From the NCBI GenBank assembly GCA_002688135.1, contig NZCD01000069.1:1-45604 (forward strand): a stretch of 45,604 nucleotides of DNA. Reading direction: 5' to 3'. The notes under the pieces are model-generated. The model was not told the DNA's origin. It saw only the letters and a program-made list of their open reading frames with translations, and did not search any database. Source of the stretch: Parcubacteria group bacterium (GTDB lineage: Bacteria; Patescibacteriota; Patescibacteriia; Magasanikbacterales; GCA-002688135). The first letter of the stretch is position 1; every line of letters begins with the position of its first letter. Shown piece by piece: positions 9,091-15,610 of the stretch. The position numbers and the translations under genes are program-made.

Positions 9091-9200
9091 TCTTCTCAAA
9101 ATACTATGTGTGAAACAATATGTGAAACAATTGTATTGATTATTTTAAAATAAGTAAAATAATATTTTTATTTCGTACACACGTCATGAAACGCAGCTTG

Positions 9201-9209
9201 TGTTATAAT
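9201..9209 (+). promoter_or_regulatory. Extended -10 promoter of rmuC
   Basis: TGTTATAAT ends nine bases before the ATG of rmuC. The expected start site (about 9216) leaves essentially no leader, so a leaderless mRNA is predicted. Confidence 0.6.
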
Positions 9210-9217
9210 GATGCCCT

Positions 9218-10195
9218 ATGAATACTCTATCAATTATCTTTGGTGCTGTCAGCTTGCTTGCTATTGGACTTCTTTTATATGTTCTTCGAGAAATTCGCGC
9301 ACTTCATCATTCTCATATGTCTGATAAATCGTCTGAATTACTAAATCAGAATGTGCAGAGCATGCATCAACGATTGGATGCAGCCACAAAAATACTTAAT
9401 GAACGTCTTGATGCTTCACATAAAACCATGCTTAACAGTCATGAGTCAATGTCTAAGGTGATGGGAACTGTCGGACAAGAATTAGGAACAGTTAAGGAAA
9501 TCGGACATCAATTATCAAAGTTTCAGGAATTTCTGAATTCTCCAAAACTTCGCGGAAACTTAGGGGAACATATTTTATACGATTCTCTCGCAAAAATCTT
9601 ACCGAAAGATGCTTTTACACGCCAGCATACATTCAAGACAGGAGCATGTGTAGACGCGCTTATTATAACAGATAAAGGCCATATTCCTATTGATTCTAAG
9701 TTTCCGATGGAGGATTTTCAGGCTTTGGCTAAGTGTGAGGATGAAAAGGAAATCGCGCGATTGCAATCTGCATTTAATCGAAGTTCTAAAAAACATGTTG
9801 ATGCGATTAGCAATAAATATATCTTGCCAGCAGAAGGGACTGTGGACTTTGCATTGATGTATGTTCCTGCAGAGCAAGTTTATTATGAGATGGTTAGCGG
9901 GGATCATGGAGTTGCTGCATATGCTCAACAAAAGAAGGTGATTATGGTTTCACCAAACACATTCTTCCATTTCCTTCGTGTGGTGTTGATGGGACTTGAA
10001 CGATCCAAAGTTAATGACGAGGCCGAGAAAGTTTGGAAAATGCTAACCTCGCTCCAGCATGATTTCACCAAATTTGGTAAACAAATCGACATCTTGCAGA
10101 AGCATATCTCCCATGCCAGCTCTGCCGTTGAAGGCGTTTCATCTGACTATACAAAGATTGGCTTGAAGTTTGACAATATCAAGCAATTAGATTAG
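9218..10195 (+). CDS. rmuC: DNA recombination protein RmuC
   Basis: A 325-residue protein with an N-terminal membrane helix (about 4-24, LSIIFGAVSLLAIGLLLYVL), a coiled-coil region (about 38-115, heptad-like, many Q/L/E), then the RmuC nuclease-like core with 'LRGNLGEHILYDSLAKILP', 'VDALIITDKGHIPIDSKFPMEDF' and 'EGTVDFALMYVPAEQVYYE'. The core matches the family's 'RGNWGE' and 'D...IDSKFP' signature stretches. Family members limit DNA inversions at short inverted repeats; that is notable in a genome so rich in palindromes, although no functional link is shown. The length is on the short side for the family because the coiled coil is reduced. No Shine-Dalgarno site; the promoter abuts the ATG. 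Confidence 0.9.
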   Translation: MNTLSIIFGAVSLLAIGLLLYVLREIRALHHSHMSDKSSELLNQNVQSMHQRLDAATKILNERLDASHKTMLNSHESMSKVMGTVGQELGTVKEIGHQLSKFQEFLNSPKLRGNLGEHILYDSLAKILPKDAFTRQHTFKTGACVDALIITDKGHIPIDSKFPMEDFQALAKCEDEKEIARLQSAFNRSSKKHVDAISNKYILPAEGTVDFALMYVPAEQVYYEMVSGDHGVAAYAQQKKVIMVSPNTFFHFLRVVLMGLERSKVNDEAEKVWKMLTSLQHDFTKFGKQIDILQKHISHASSAVEGVSSDYTKIGLKFDNIKQLD

Positions 10196-10221
10196 AATTG
10201 TCTGGAATTTGATCATCCACT

Positions 10222-10286
10222 TGTCATTCCCGCGAAGGCGGGAATCCACAGAAGGAACCTGGATTCCCGCCTTCGCGGGAATGACA
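10222..10286. repeat. Perfect long inverted repeat (TGTCATTCCCGCG type)
   Basis: Two 27-base arms (10222-10248 and 10260-10286) are fully complementary, separated by 11 bases. Each arm contains its own smaller CCCGC/GCGGG palindrome. The outer ends are TGTCATTCC and GGAATGACA. It sits between rmuC and rpsT and could also act as a transcript barrier. Confidence 0.8.
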
Positions 10287-10351
10287 TATTATTGAGTATT
10301 GGATGAACTTTACTGTGTCTCGTAAATTTCACACAATATTTAAACAAATCT

Positions 10352-10630
10352 ATGGCAAATACATCAGAAAGAAAGAGTGCAGGCCTCAAAGCTGTCCGCT
10401 CTGACAAAAAACGTGCTGCACGCAATGCCGCTCAAAAAGGCGCAATAGAAGTACAAGAGCGCATGATGAAAAAAGCAATCGTTGCAAAAGATTCAGAAGC
10501 TATCAAGAAAATCCAACTCGGATTGCAGAAGCTCTACGACAAAGCAACAAAAAATAACATCATGCATAACAAAACTGCGGATCGTAAAAAATCTCGATTA
10601 GCAAAACGTGTTGCAACCACAACAAAATAG
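10352..10630 (+). CDS. rpsT: 30S ribosomal protein S20
   Basis: A 92-residue, strongly basic helical protein. It starts MANTSERKSAGLKAVRSDKKR, matching the family pattern of an N-terminal basic helix that binds 16S rRNA, and contains 'AIKKIQLGLQKLYDKATKNNIMHNKTADRKKSRLAK', the conserved 'KG.IHKN.AARKKSRL' region of S20 (here 'NNIMHNKTADRKKSRLAK'). The length is normal (85-95). It stands alone with its own terminator, as in many bacteria. No clear Shine-Dalgarno site precedes the ATG. Initiator Met is followed by Ala, as in most S20 proteins. Confidence 0.95.
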   Translation: MANTSERKSAGLKAVRSDKKRAARNAAQKGAIEVQERMMKKAIVAKDSEAIKKIQLGLQKLYDKATKNNIMHNKTADRKKSRLAKRVATTTK

Positions 10631-10633
10631 TTT

Positions 10634-10659
10634 AAAAAATCGCCTTTCGGCGGTTTTTT
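10634..10659 (+). terminator. rpsT terminator
   Basis: AAAAAATCGCC, loop TTTC, GGCGGTTTTTT. An eleven-pair stem with one G-T wobble, then a T tract, four bases after the rpsT stop. Confidence 0.9.
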
Positions 10660-10661
10660 AT

Positions 10662-10690
10662 TTGATTTTGTCTATGATGAGCCTTATACT
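10662..10690 (+). promoter_or_regulatory. Promoter of nfo
   Basis: TTGATT (10662-10667), 17 bases, TATACT (10685-10690). It starts immediately after the rpsT terminator and gives a leader of about 20 bases with no Shine-Dalgarno site. Confidence 0.6.
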
Positions 10691-10716
10691 TTGTATCTAG
10701 ATATCACAATCATTTT

Positions 10717-11541
10717 ATGAAAATTGGAGCACATGTTTCTATTGCGGGTGGGATTGATAATGCGCCTGGGCGGGCGGCTGAATTGGGTTGTGAGGTTTTT
10801 CAGATTTTTTCTCGTTCTCCTCAAGGTGGGCCGGCTCCGAAATTGACTTCTGAATTAGTTGATAATTTTTTGGCGGAATGTGAGAAATATAAGATGGAAG
10901 AGTGGGTTGTGCATACGCCGTATTATATTAATTTGGCGAATGCGAAAGAGCTGACACGGAAAAATTCTGTGAGGATTATTCGTGAGGAATTGGAACAGGC
11001 GAGTGTGATTGGCGCTGCTTATGTGATGACACATATCGGAAGTTCGCGTGATGCTGGCCCGAAAGAAAGCTTGAAGTTGTGTGTTGAGGGTATAAAGAAA
11101 ATTATGGATGGATATGATGGTTCTGCGAAATTTTTAATTGAGATTGCTGCTGGTTCTGGACATGTTATTGGTGGAACATTTGAGGAGATCGCTGAAATAA
11201 TCGAAAAGTCTAGTACTGATGTGAATGTTTGTTTTGATACACAACATGCATTTGGCGCAGGATATGATTTATCTACAAAAGCTGGTGTGAAGAAAACACT
11301 CGACCATTTCGATGCGACTGTTGGGTTAGATAAGCTCAAAATTTCACATTGTAATGATTCAAAAGTAGAACTTGGATCGCAGAAAGATCGACATGAGCAT
11401 ATTGGAGAAGGATTTATTGGAGTGAAAGGATTTGAAGCGTGGTTTGCTGATAAACGCACAAAAGATATTAATCTCTATTTGGAAACAAAACACGACGCAG
11501 TTGAAAAGGATTTGAAATATTTGAAGAAGCTCCGCGGCTGA
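10717..11541 (+). CDS. nfo: Endonuclease IV (AP endonuclease)
   Basis: A 274-residue TIM-barrel enzyme that cuts DNA 5' to abasic sites in base-excision repair. Family landmarks are present in order: 'GAHVSIAGGIDNAPGRA' at the N-terminus, 'VVHTPYYINLA', 'IEIAAGSGHVIGGTFEEIA' (Glu ligand), 'VCFDTQHAFGAGYD' (Asp and His ligands), 'ISHCNDSKVELGSQKDRHEHIGEG' (His-x-Asp and the D-R-H-x-H-I-G block) and 'LETKHD' near the C-terminus. All trinuclear zinc ligands expected for the family can be located. The length is normal (270-290). It is monocistronic, followed by a miniature inverted repeat. Confidence 0.95.
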   Translation: MKIGAHVSIAGGIDNAPGRAAELGCEVFQIFSRSPQGGPAPKLTSELVDNFLAECEKYKMEEWVVHTPYYINLANAKELTRKNSVRIIREELEQASVIGAAYVMTHIGSSRDAGPKESLKLCVEGIKKIMDGYDGSAKFLIEIAAGSGHVIGGTFEEIAEIIEKSSTDVNVCFDTQHAFGAGYDLSTKAGVKKTLDHFDATVGLDKLKISHCNDSKVELGSQKDRHEHIGEGFIGVKGFEAWFADKRTKDINLYLETKHDAVEKDLKYLKKLRG

Positions 11542-11546
11542 CCAAT

Positions 11547-11673
11547 GTGTCATCCTGAGCGTTTGTTCTTAAGATCGTTTCATTTGAGCCTGTCCTCGCG
11601 AAGGCGGGGGAAGGATCTCGAGAGTATACTGAAACCAGACGGGATCCTTCGACTAAAACGCTCAGGATGACAC
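11547..11673. repeat. Miniature inverted-repeat element, 127 bp
   Basis: Perfect 18-base terminal arms (GTGTCATCCTGAGCGTTT at 11547-11564; complement at 11656-11673) enclose about 90 bases that include a smaller CCTCGCGAAGGCGGGG palindrome and GGATC motifs. This is the longest member of the TGTCATYCC family here and has MITE-like form. Confidence 0.75.
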
Positions 11674-11745
11674 GTTTAGTGGCGCAGGTTGACCAATCAT
11701 TCAGTTTGTCCTAGTATTTCTGCAGATCATTTAGAAAAGGATGGA

Positions 11746-12141
11746 ATGATGAGCGTGAGACTGAAGATCAAAACACCCCGACAAACCTTTGAGCGGATCT
11801 TGACTCTGGTAAATAACGATACGCGTGTACATACGCGAAACCCTGAACTTCGAGAGATTTCGTGTGGTGAGTTGAGTGATGAAATTCTTGGGCGCGTTGT
11901 GGCTCTTGGTGGGGCAGTCAACAAGGAAGATCCTTTTGATTGGGAAAACACGGATAAATTCATTCACTTTGAGTTTGATGGTCGGCATTATGGTGCAAAG
12001 CGTGGAGAATTTCTTAAAACCGGTTCTGTGCTCTTGCCCGAAGGTTTTGTAGTGCGTGTTAACAGCTGGAATGAGACCGAACCACCGACACCACGAACAT
12101 GGTCTGTTGTTCCGATGGCGAAAGCGTTTCTGCTTCCATAG
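11746..12141 (+). CDS. Uncharacterised cytoplasmic protein
   Basis: A protein of about 131 residues that I do not recognise. It is soluble, with no signal or membrane segment. It reads 'MMSVRLKIKTPRQTFERILTLVNNDTRV', then 'SCGELSDEILGRVVALGGAVNKEDPFDWENTDKFIHFEF' and 'EFLKTGSVLLPEGFVVRVNSW'. I chose the ATG pair at 11746/11749 because AAAAGGA lies four to seven bases upstream; a longer frame beginning with TTG at 11689 would start at the edge of the repeat element and has no ribosome site. It is followed after 15 bases by another small unknown gene, so the two probably form an operon ending at the 12442 terminator. Confidence 0.6.
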   Translation: MMSVRLKIKTPRQTFERILTLVNNDTRVHTRNPELREISCGELSDEILGRVVALGGAVNKEDPFDWENTDKFIHFEFDGRHYGAKRGEFLKTGSVLLPEGFVVRVNSWNETEPPTPRTWSVVPMAKAFLLP

Positions 12142-12156
12142 CATTTAGGACATACC

Positions 12157-12429
12157 ATGCATCGATATTACAGAGAGCAACACATGCGATCTGTTCAGGC
12201 GAAGTGGGAGGAATCTACTTTTCTTGATTGGGTAGCTCGTGTGTTTCATTTGGATCGTTCGTTGATTTCTCTTGATACGGTTGTGCCGTCTACATCTTCA
12301 ATAGATGTGATTATCGACCATCTTGTGTGGGATCAATGTTCGACCGACAGAAGTCTTCTCCCAAGCGATCGCCTTCCTACATTCAAAGAAGTACGCAATG
12401 TTTTCTATAACATTTCTGGTGGAGATTAA
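12157..12429 (+). CDS. Small uncharacterised protein
   Basis: A 90-residue protein with no recognised family. The N-terminus is rich in Arg, Tyr and His (MHRYYREQHMRSVQAKW). The middle reads 'FLDWVARVFHLDRSLISLDTVV' (probably helical) and the end 'LPTFKEVRNVFYNISGGD'. It has no signal peptide. AGGA lies six bases before the ATG. It shares an operon with the preceding unknown gene and is followed after 12 bases by a clear terminator, which supports it as a real gene. Confidence 0.6.
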   Translation: MHRYYREQHMRSVQAKWEESTFLDWVARVFHLDRSLISLDTVVPSTSSIDVIIDHLVWDQCSTDRSLLPSDRLPTFKEVRNVFYNISGGD

Positions 12430-12441
12430 TTCCTCCACACT

Positions 12442-12462
12442 TCCCGCAATGCGGGATTTTTT
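12442..12462 (+). terminator. Terminator of the 11746-12429 pair
   Basis: TCCCGC, loop AAT, GCGGGA, then a run of T. Confidence 0.75.
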
Positions 12463-12475
12463 AATACTTAGTTTC

Positions 12476-12497
12476 AAAAAATCCGACCGTAGTCGGA
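12476..12497 (-). terminator. Terminator of the zinc-ribbon operon
   Basis: On the minus strand: TCCGAC, loop TACG, GTCGGA, then TTTTTT. It lies directly after the stop of the gene ending at 12503. Confidence 0.75.
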
Positions 12498-12502
12498 GAT
12501 GT

Positions 12503-13171
12503 CTAGCGAAAGAATAGTTCCTGTGGATGGAGCCTGTTTGTTCGCAGTTTTTTCCACCATTTCACTCTGTGGGGTGGGGCGGCGGTGTATTTCCAATATG
12601 CCGTGCCCGCGAGGTTTGGTATTGCGGGTATGTATGGTCCGATTTTATCCGTTCTTGCGCCGAGGCTCTGGTATCGAGGATTTTGGATGGTTCCATTCTC
12701 ATCGATTTCATCGGTATTCATACCAAGAGTCGACGTGATGCATCTAGAGCAAAACGGACTCATGTATCCCTTAGGATTTCTCCATAACTTGCAGTTTGTG
12801 GCACCACATTTTCCACATCGATAGCTATCTGGCACACCAATTTCTGTGAATTCGACAGCCTCATCTGCTTTATCTGGAAGTCGACACCACCAGCCCACTG
12901 CTTCGTCTGGTGATTCGCCATATTCCCAATAACCTAGGTTGTTGTCATATGGAATTGCTGCCATATACCAAACCTTTCCTGATCTGCGTGCATTTTCTAT
13001 TCCATCATTACTGTTTTCAACTACAACACCCTGCTTTCCATCAACACAGTTTACACACAACAACTTTACGGTCCTTGACCAATCATACTCTCGAAACAAC
13101 TTGCAATTCGTTTTACCACACTCCAAACAGATATAATTATCTGGAACTTCATTCTTACTGTAACTCAACAT
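12503..13171 (-). CDS. Tandem zinc-ribbon protein of unknown family (two repeat units)
   Basis: A 222-residue protein made of two copies of one unit. Unit 1: 'VPDNYICLECGKTNCKLFRE' (9-28), CVNC at 39-42, 'WYMAAIPYDNNLGYWEYG' (68-85), WW at 94-95 with RLP. Unit 2: 'VPDSYRCGKCGATNCKLWRN' (113-132), CSRC at 141-144, 'YIPAIPNLAGTAYWKYT' (180-196), WW at 205-206, ending HPQELFFR. Each unit thus has a CxxC...CxxC ribbon with an extra Cys (23 and 127) and a following aromatic beta segment. The neighbouring gene at 13184-13882 carries a third copy. I know of no named family with this wording. There is no signal peptide. The aromatic segment could bind a ligand or another protein; function unknown. 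Confidence 0.7.
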   Translation of the reverse strand: MLSYSKNEVPDNYICLECGKTNCKLFREYDWSRTVKLLCVNCVDGKQGVVVENSNDGIENARRSGKVWYMAAIPYDNNLGYWEYGESPDEAVGWWCRLPDKADEAVEFTEIGVPDSYRCGKCGATNCKLWRNPKGYMSPFCSRCITSTLGMNTDEIDENGTIQNPRYQSLGARTDKIGPYIPAIPNLAGTAYWKYTAAPPHRVKWWKKLRTNRLHPQELFFR

Positions 13172-13183
13172 CAGATTTTTCTC

Positions 13184-13882
13184 CTATTGAAAGAATGCTT
13201 CTTGTGGATGCGATTGATCTTCGGGGAGTCGGTTCCACCAATCAAGCATTTCTTGTTTTACTTCATAGATAAATATGATATCACCAGCAAATCTTGATCC
13301 CGGAATTGCTGGAATCCAGTCTGTTACACGGAGTCTTATTTTCATCACTACTACCACAACACCCTCCTCGTTATTACCGCTCTCACTCTTATCAACAATG
13401 ATTTCGGGTTTCACAGCACAGGCAGTACAGTGCATCTCATTTTTTTCATTTTCCCATAATCGGATTCCCGCTTGTTCGCACCTGCTGCATGTGTACCAAT
13501 CAGGAAAATCTGAAGATGAGTAATCGAATGCGTTTTCAGCTATTTCTTCTGAGTCGATGACGCCTAATTCACGAAATGCTGGAACTAGTTCTTTTGGTAG
13601 CTTCCAATCTTGAATATTCTCTTTAGCATATTGATATCCAAAATGAAATCGACACCGTGCACCTTTTCTTTCTGGATCCTTTTTTCGATCCATCGCATAA
13701 CATCTACCAGCAGGTCCTCCAAGGAAATTACTACAGTCCTCCGGGCGCGCAATGGTCTTATCATCTTCACGACGGACTATTCCAATACTTATTTTAAGTC
13801 CTCCATCTGTAAGAACTGTGTTGCCGTCAAAATCACAGCCCTTGCACGCCACCACTACTTCTCTTTTTATTCTTACCGTCAT
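13184..13882 (-). CDS. Zinc-ribbon protein, paralogue of the downstream gene
   Basis: A 232-residue protein. An N-terminal cysteine-containing region (CKGC at 13-16; C50, C61, C77 and H80, possibly a second metal site) has no counterpart in the neighbour. The C-terminal half repeats the neighbour's unit: 'FPDWYTCSRCEQAGIRLWEN' (126-145), CTAC at 152-155, 'DWIPAIPGSRFAG', then 'WWNRLPEDQSHPQEAFFQ' at the end. The two genes are 12 bases apart and share a strong promoter, so they form an operon. The extra central Cys of the other units is replaced by Ile/Arg here. AAGGAG lies about nine bases before the ATG. Function is unknown; a nucleic-acid- or protein-binding role would fit the ribbons but is inference. 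Confidence 0.7.
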   Translation of the reverse strand: MTVRIKREVVVACKGCDFDGNTVLTDGGLKISIGIVRREDDKTIARPEDCSNFLGGPAGRCYAMDRKKDPERKGARCRFHFGYQYAKENIQDWKLPKELVPAFRELGVIDSEEIAENAFDYSSSDFPDWYTCSRCEQAGIRLWENEKNEMHCTACAVKPEIIVDKSESGNNEEGVVVVVMKIRLRVTDWIPAIPGSRFAGDIIFIYEVKQEMLDWWNRLPEDQSHPQEAFFQ

Positions 13883-13916
13883 TTACCCAATCTCCTTATT
13901 ATGAAAGAACCTTTCT

Positions 13917-13945
13917 AATATATGGTATTTTACTTGTTTTGTCAA
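13917..13945 (-). promoter_or_regulatory. Strong promoter of the zinc-ribbon operon
   Basis: TTGACA (13945-13940), exactly 17 bases, TATATT (13922-13917), about 35 bases before the first ATG and four bases past the yidD stop. Confidence 0.75.
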
Positions 13946-13948
13946 TAG

Positions 13949-14197
13949 TTAAGCCGGGTCATTCCCGCCTTTATTCCAGGGGTTGCAGCGGAGGATTCTG
14001 TAGAGTGTTTTTATAGATCCTTTTAGTAATCCGTGTTTTTTTATTGATTCGTATCCGTATTGCGAGCATGTTGGATTGAATCTGCAGTATCCGTGTGGGA
14101 AGAATTTTTTGAGTGGGCCGTGGTCTGGGGAGAGTGTTTTTTGATATATGCAGACTAAAAACATTCCGACGTGACGAGGTATATGTAGAATGTTCAT
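13949..14197 (-). CDS. yidD: Membrane protein insertion efficiency factor YidD
   Basis: About 82 residues from the chosen start MNILHIPRHVGMFLVCIYQKT. The family core is clear: 'LSPDHGPLKKFFPHGYCRFNPTCSQYGYESIKKHG', then 'GSIKTLYRILRCNPWNKGGNDPA'. The CRFxPTCSxYxxE and RxxRCNPW motifs are diagnostic. The frame is open 16 codons further upstream, but that part is translated repeat sequence, so I start at Met-17 of the longer frame. YidD is a peripheral membrane protein that helps YidC insert proteins. It sits after rnpA as usual, although yidC, which often follows, is not in this window. Confidence 0.9.
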   Translation of the reverse strand: MNILHIPRHVGMFLVCIYQKTLSPDHGPLKKFFPHGYCRFNPTCSQYGYESIKKHGLLKGSIKTLYRILRCNPWNKGGNDPA

Positions 14198-14270
14198 GAG
14201 AATGAAGTCAAAAGTAAAAGCTAAAAAGTAAAAACCACAATTCAAAGTTCAAAACAAACGAGCATAGCGA

Positions 14271-14345
14271 GTCATCCCGTAGTCGTACGGAATCCATTAT
14301 GAAGATACCACGAACGGCATGGATCCCGTACGACTACGGGATGAC
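14271..14345. repeat. Miniature inverted repeat with GTAGTCGTACGG arms, copy 1
   Basis: GTCATCCCGTAGTCGTACGG at the left is complementary to CCGTACGACTACGGGATGAC at the right, with about 35 bases between. Near-identical copies are at 14928 and 19462. Confidence 0.8.
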
Positions 14346-14353
14346 AGTTGGTG

Positions 14354-14734
14354 TTAATTTAGTTTTGAGATGAGTTGCTTCATGTTTTCCATGACATCCT
14401 TATATGAAGCTGCGCGTTCTGGAGGGGTTTTTTGTCCTTCTACTTTTGCTTTGGTGTATGTGATAGATGCGGTTCGTGCTTGAATTACTACATCATAACC
14501 TTTTGGTACTGTTTCAAGGATTTCTCGTAATGATTCTCGTACGCGTCGTTTTATTAGATTACGAACTGTAGCGCGTTTTGCTACTTTTGTGCTTACTACT
14601 ACTGCGAAGCGTGTTTGTTCTGCGTTTGTTTGTAGAATTTGGAAACGAAAAAGCGGCGTCATCATGCGCCGCCCTTTTTTGAATACTTTTTTTATATCCT
14701 TCTCTGCTCTTAGCCTGTTTGCTTTTGGGAGCAT
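14354..14734 (-). CDS. rnpA: Ribonuclease P protein component
   Basis: A 126-residue basic protein that assists the RNase P RNA in trimming tRNA 5' ends. It begins MLPKANRLRAEKDIKKVFKKGRR, the standard opening, followed by 'RFAVVVSTKVAKRATVRNLIKRRVRESLRE', which carries the signature RNR motif (RNLIKRR) in the conserved helix. 'VVIQARTASITYTKAKVE' gives the last strand. The length is normal. It follows rpmH in the typical rpmH-rnpA-yidD order, although intergenic repeats on both sides separate the three genes more than usual. Confidence 0.92.
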   Translation of the reverse strand: MLPKANRLRAEKDIKKVFKKGRRMMTPLFRFQILQTNAEQTRFAVVVSTKVAKRATVRNLIKRRVRESLREILETVPKGYDVVIQARTASITYTKAKVEGQKTPPERAASYKDVMENMKQLISKLN

Positions 14735-14790
14735 ATTTGTACTTTTTATCTTGGTTTTTACAAAATTTAAATTTTCGGTTACTTATTAAC

Positions 14791-14826
14791 GCAAACTATA
14801 TTCCGTTTCACTGCATATAGGTTTGC
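14791..14826. repeat. GGCAAAC-TATAT hairpin repeat, copy 2
   Basis: GCAAACTATAT (14791-14801) pairs with ATATAGGTTTGC (14815-14826). Same arms as 7699-7737. Confidence 0.6.
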
Positions 14827-14927
14827 TTTCAGCTCGTAGCCGATTTTGTTTCGGGAGCATGTTTCAAGATTAAAGATAAAAGCGAAAAATGCAAAACTAC
14901 AGATCAAAATTCAAAGATGTTGTTCAC

Positions 14928-15005
14928 TGTCATTCCGTAGTCGTACGGAATCCATGCTGTTTTGTGCCGTATATTTGATGGATCCCGTACGACTACGGGA
15001 TGACA
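14928..15005. repeat. Miniature inverted repeat with GTAGTCGTACGG arms, copy 2
   Basis: TGTCATTCCGTAGTCGTACG at the left, CGTACGACTACGGGATGACA at the right. Preceded by an A-rich composite sequence that also precedes the copies at 14271, 19462 and 23729. Confidence 0.8.
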
Positions 15006-15010
15006 AATGA

Positions 15011-15148
15011 CTACGCTGCCAATGATTTTCGGCCTTTTGCTCGGCGTCTTTTTAGGATGTTTCGTCCTCCTGGAGTGTTGGTTCGTGCACGAAAACCATG
15101 CTTTCTGGCACGTTTTTTTACTTTTGGTTGATACGTTCGTTTGGGCAT
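15011..15148 (-). CDS. rpmH: 50S ribosomal protein L34
   Basis: 45 residues from the chosen start: [20 protein letters not shown], then '[21 protein letters not shown]'. This is the full L34 pattern (KRTYQPS..KR.R.HGFR.RM.T..GR.VL..RR.KGR). The open frame extends 15 codons further upstream, but those codons lie in non-conserved sequence and L34 almost always starts M-K/P-R-T, so the inner ATG is right. It diverges from dnaA across the origin region, the commonest arrangement at bacterial oriC. Confidence 0.95.
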   Translation of the reverse strand: MPKRTYQPKVKKRARKHGFRARTNTPGGRNILKRRRAKGRKSLAA

Positions 15149-15496
15149 ATATTTAGGATTGAGAGGTGAGGGGTGAGGATTGAGTCCCTGCATTCAGGTT
15201 TTGTGGGGGTATACTAACATTGTGGTTTATGTTTGGCAAGAGATGGGATATAAACTTAAAATTGTGCTCGTGTGGACAAAGGTTGACAGAATCCACAGCT
15301 CGCGATAGGCTTAAATTCTAGCTATTGTTAGCGAATTAATATATTTTTAAAAATATATTCACACCTGTTTTTAGTATTTATCCACACTATCCACAGGTTT
15401 TCCACATGGTACACACATATCGTAAACAGTTGACCCTTTTCAAAGAATATTTTGTGATGTATCATCGAAAGACTTATGATTTCATAAATGAAATCA

Positions 15497-15587
15497 GTAA
15501 TGCGTAAGGAGTAATGCGTAATGAGAGAAAGCCTTCGGCTTTTGCCGCCGACGGCGACCGCTTTACGCCTTACTAATTACTCTTTAC
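15497..15587. repeat. GTAA...TTAC inverted repeat, copy 1
   Basis: GTAATGCGTAAGGAGTAATG and related bases at the left mirror GCTTTACGCCTTACTAATTA at the right. Related elements are at 33113-33200 and 43045-43139. The element lies in an open frame continuous with dnaA, which would mislead start calling. Confidence 0.6.
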
Positions 15588-15592
15588 TAAAA

Positions 15593-15601
15593 TGTGATAA
15601 T
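15593..15601 (+). promoter_or_regulatory. Extended -10 box close to the dnaA start
   Basis: TGTGATAAT ends nine bases before the ATG at 15611. The predicted transcript would begin about three bases upstream of the ATG, which suggests a leaderless dnaA message. Confidence 0.5.
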
Positions 15602-15610
15602 GACCTCTTT

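Larger units (their letters stand above)
8625..9217. other. Gene-free region with repeats, tRNA-Arg and DnaA boxes
   Basis: Holds a degenerate palindromic repeat (about 8700-8752), a copy of the AGCTCTC...TCAAAACT repeat (8761-8862) interrupted by a strong hairpin, tRNA-Arg (8895-8967), a cluster of DnaA-box-like 9-mers (8977-9090) and an AT-rich stretch (about 9105-9180) before rmuC. No protein gene is supported. Confidence 0.6.
15149..15610. other. Putative chromosomal origin region (oriC) between rpmH and dnaA
   Basis: Contains a perfect DnaA box TTATCCACA (15378-15386), CTATCCACA (15387-15395) and TTTTCCACA (15398-15406) packed side by side on one strand. Single CCACA cores occur further left. 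An AT-rich, self-complementary stretch (about 15332-15360) could unwind. Genes diverge on both sides as expected for a replication start. A repeat of the GTAATGCGTAA type (15497-15587) lies between the boxes and dnaA. Confidence 0.7.

Noticed and set aside
12910-13272. Open frames on the plus strand opposite the zinc-ribbon genes
   Set aside because: The minus-strand frames show tandem Cys motifs, a promoter, ribosome site and terminator; the plus frames show none of these.
15149-15193. Upstream extension of rpmH by 15 codons
   Set aside because: L34 nearly always begins M(P/K)(K)RTYQP; the extra residues have no family support.
15521-15610. Upstream extension of the dnaA frame by 30 codons
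   Set aside because: The codons translate an inverted repeat that also occurs elsewhere, and domain I of DnaA starts normally at the inner ATG.
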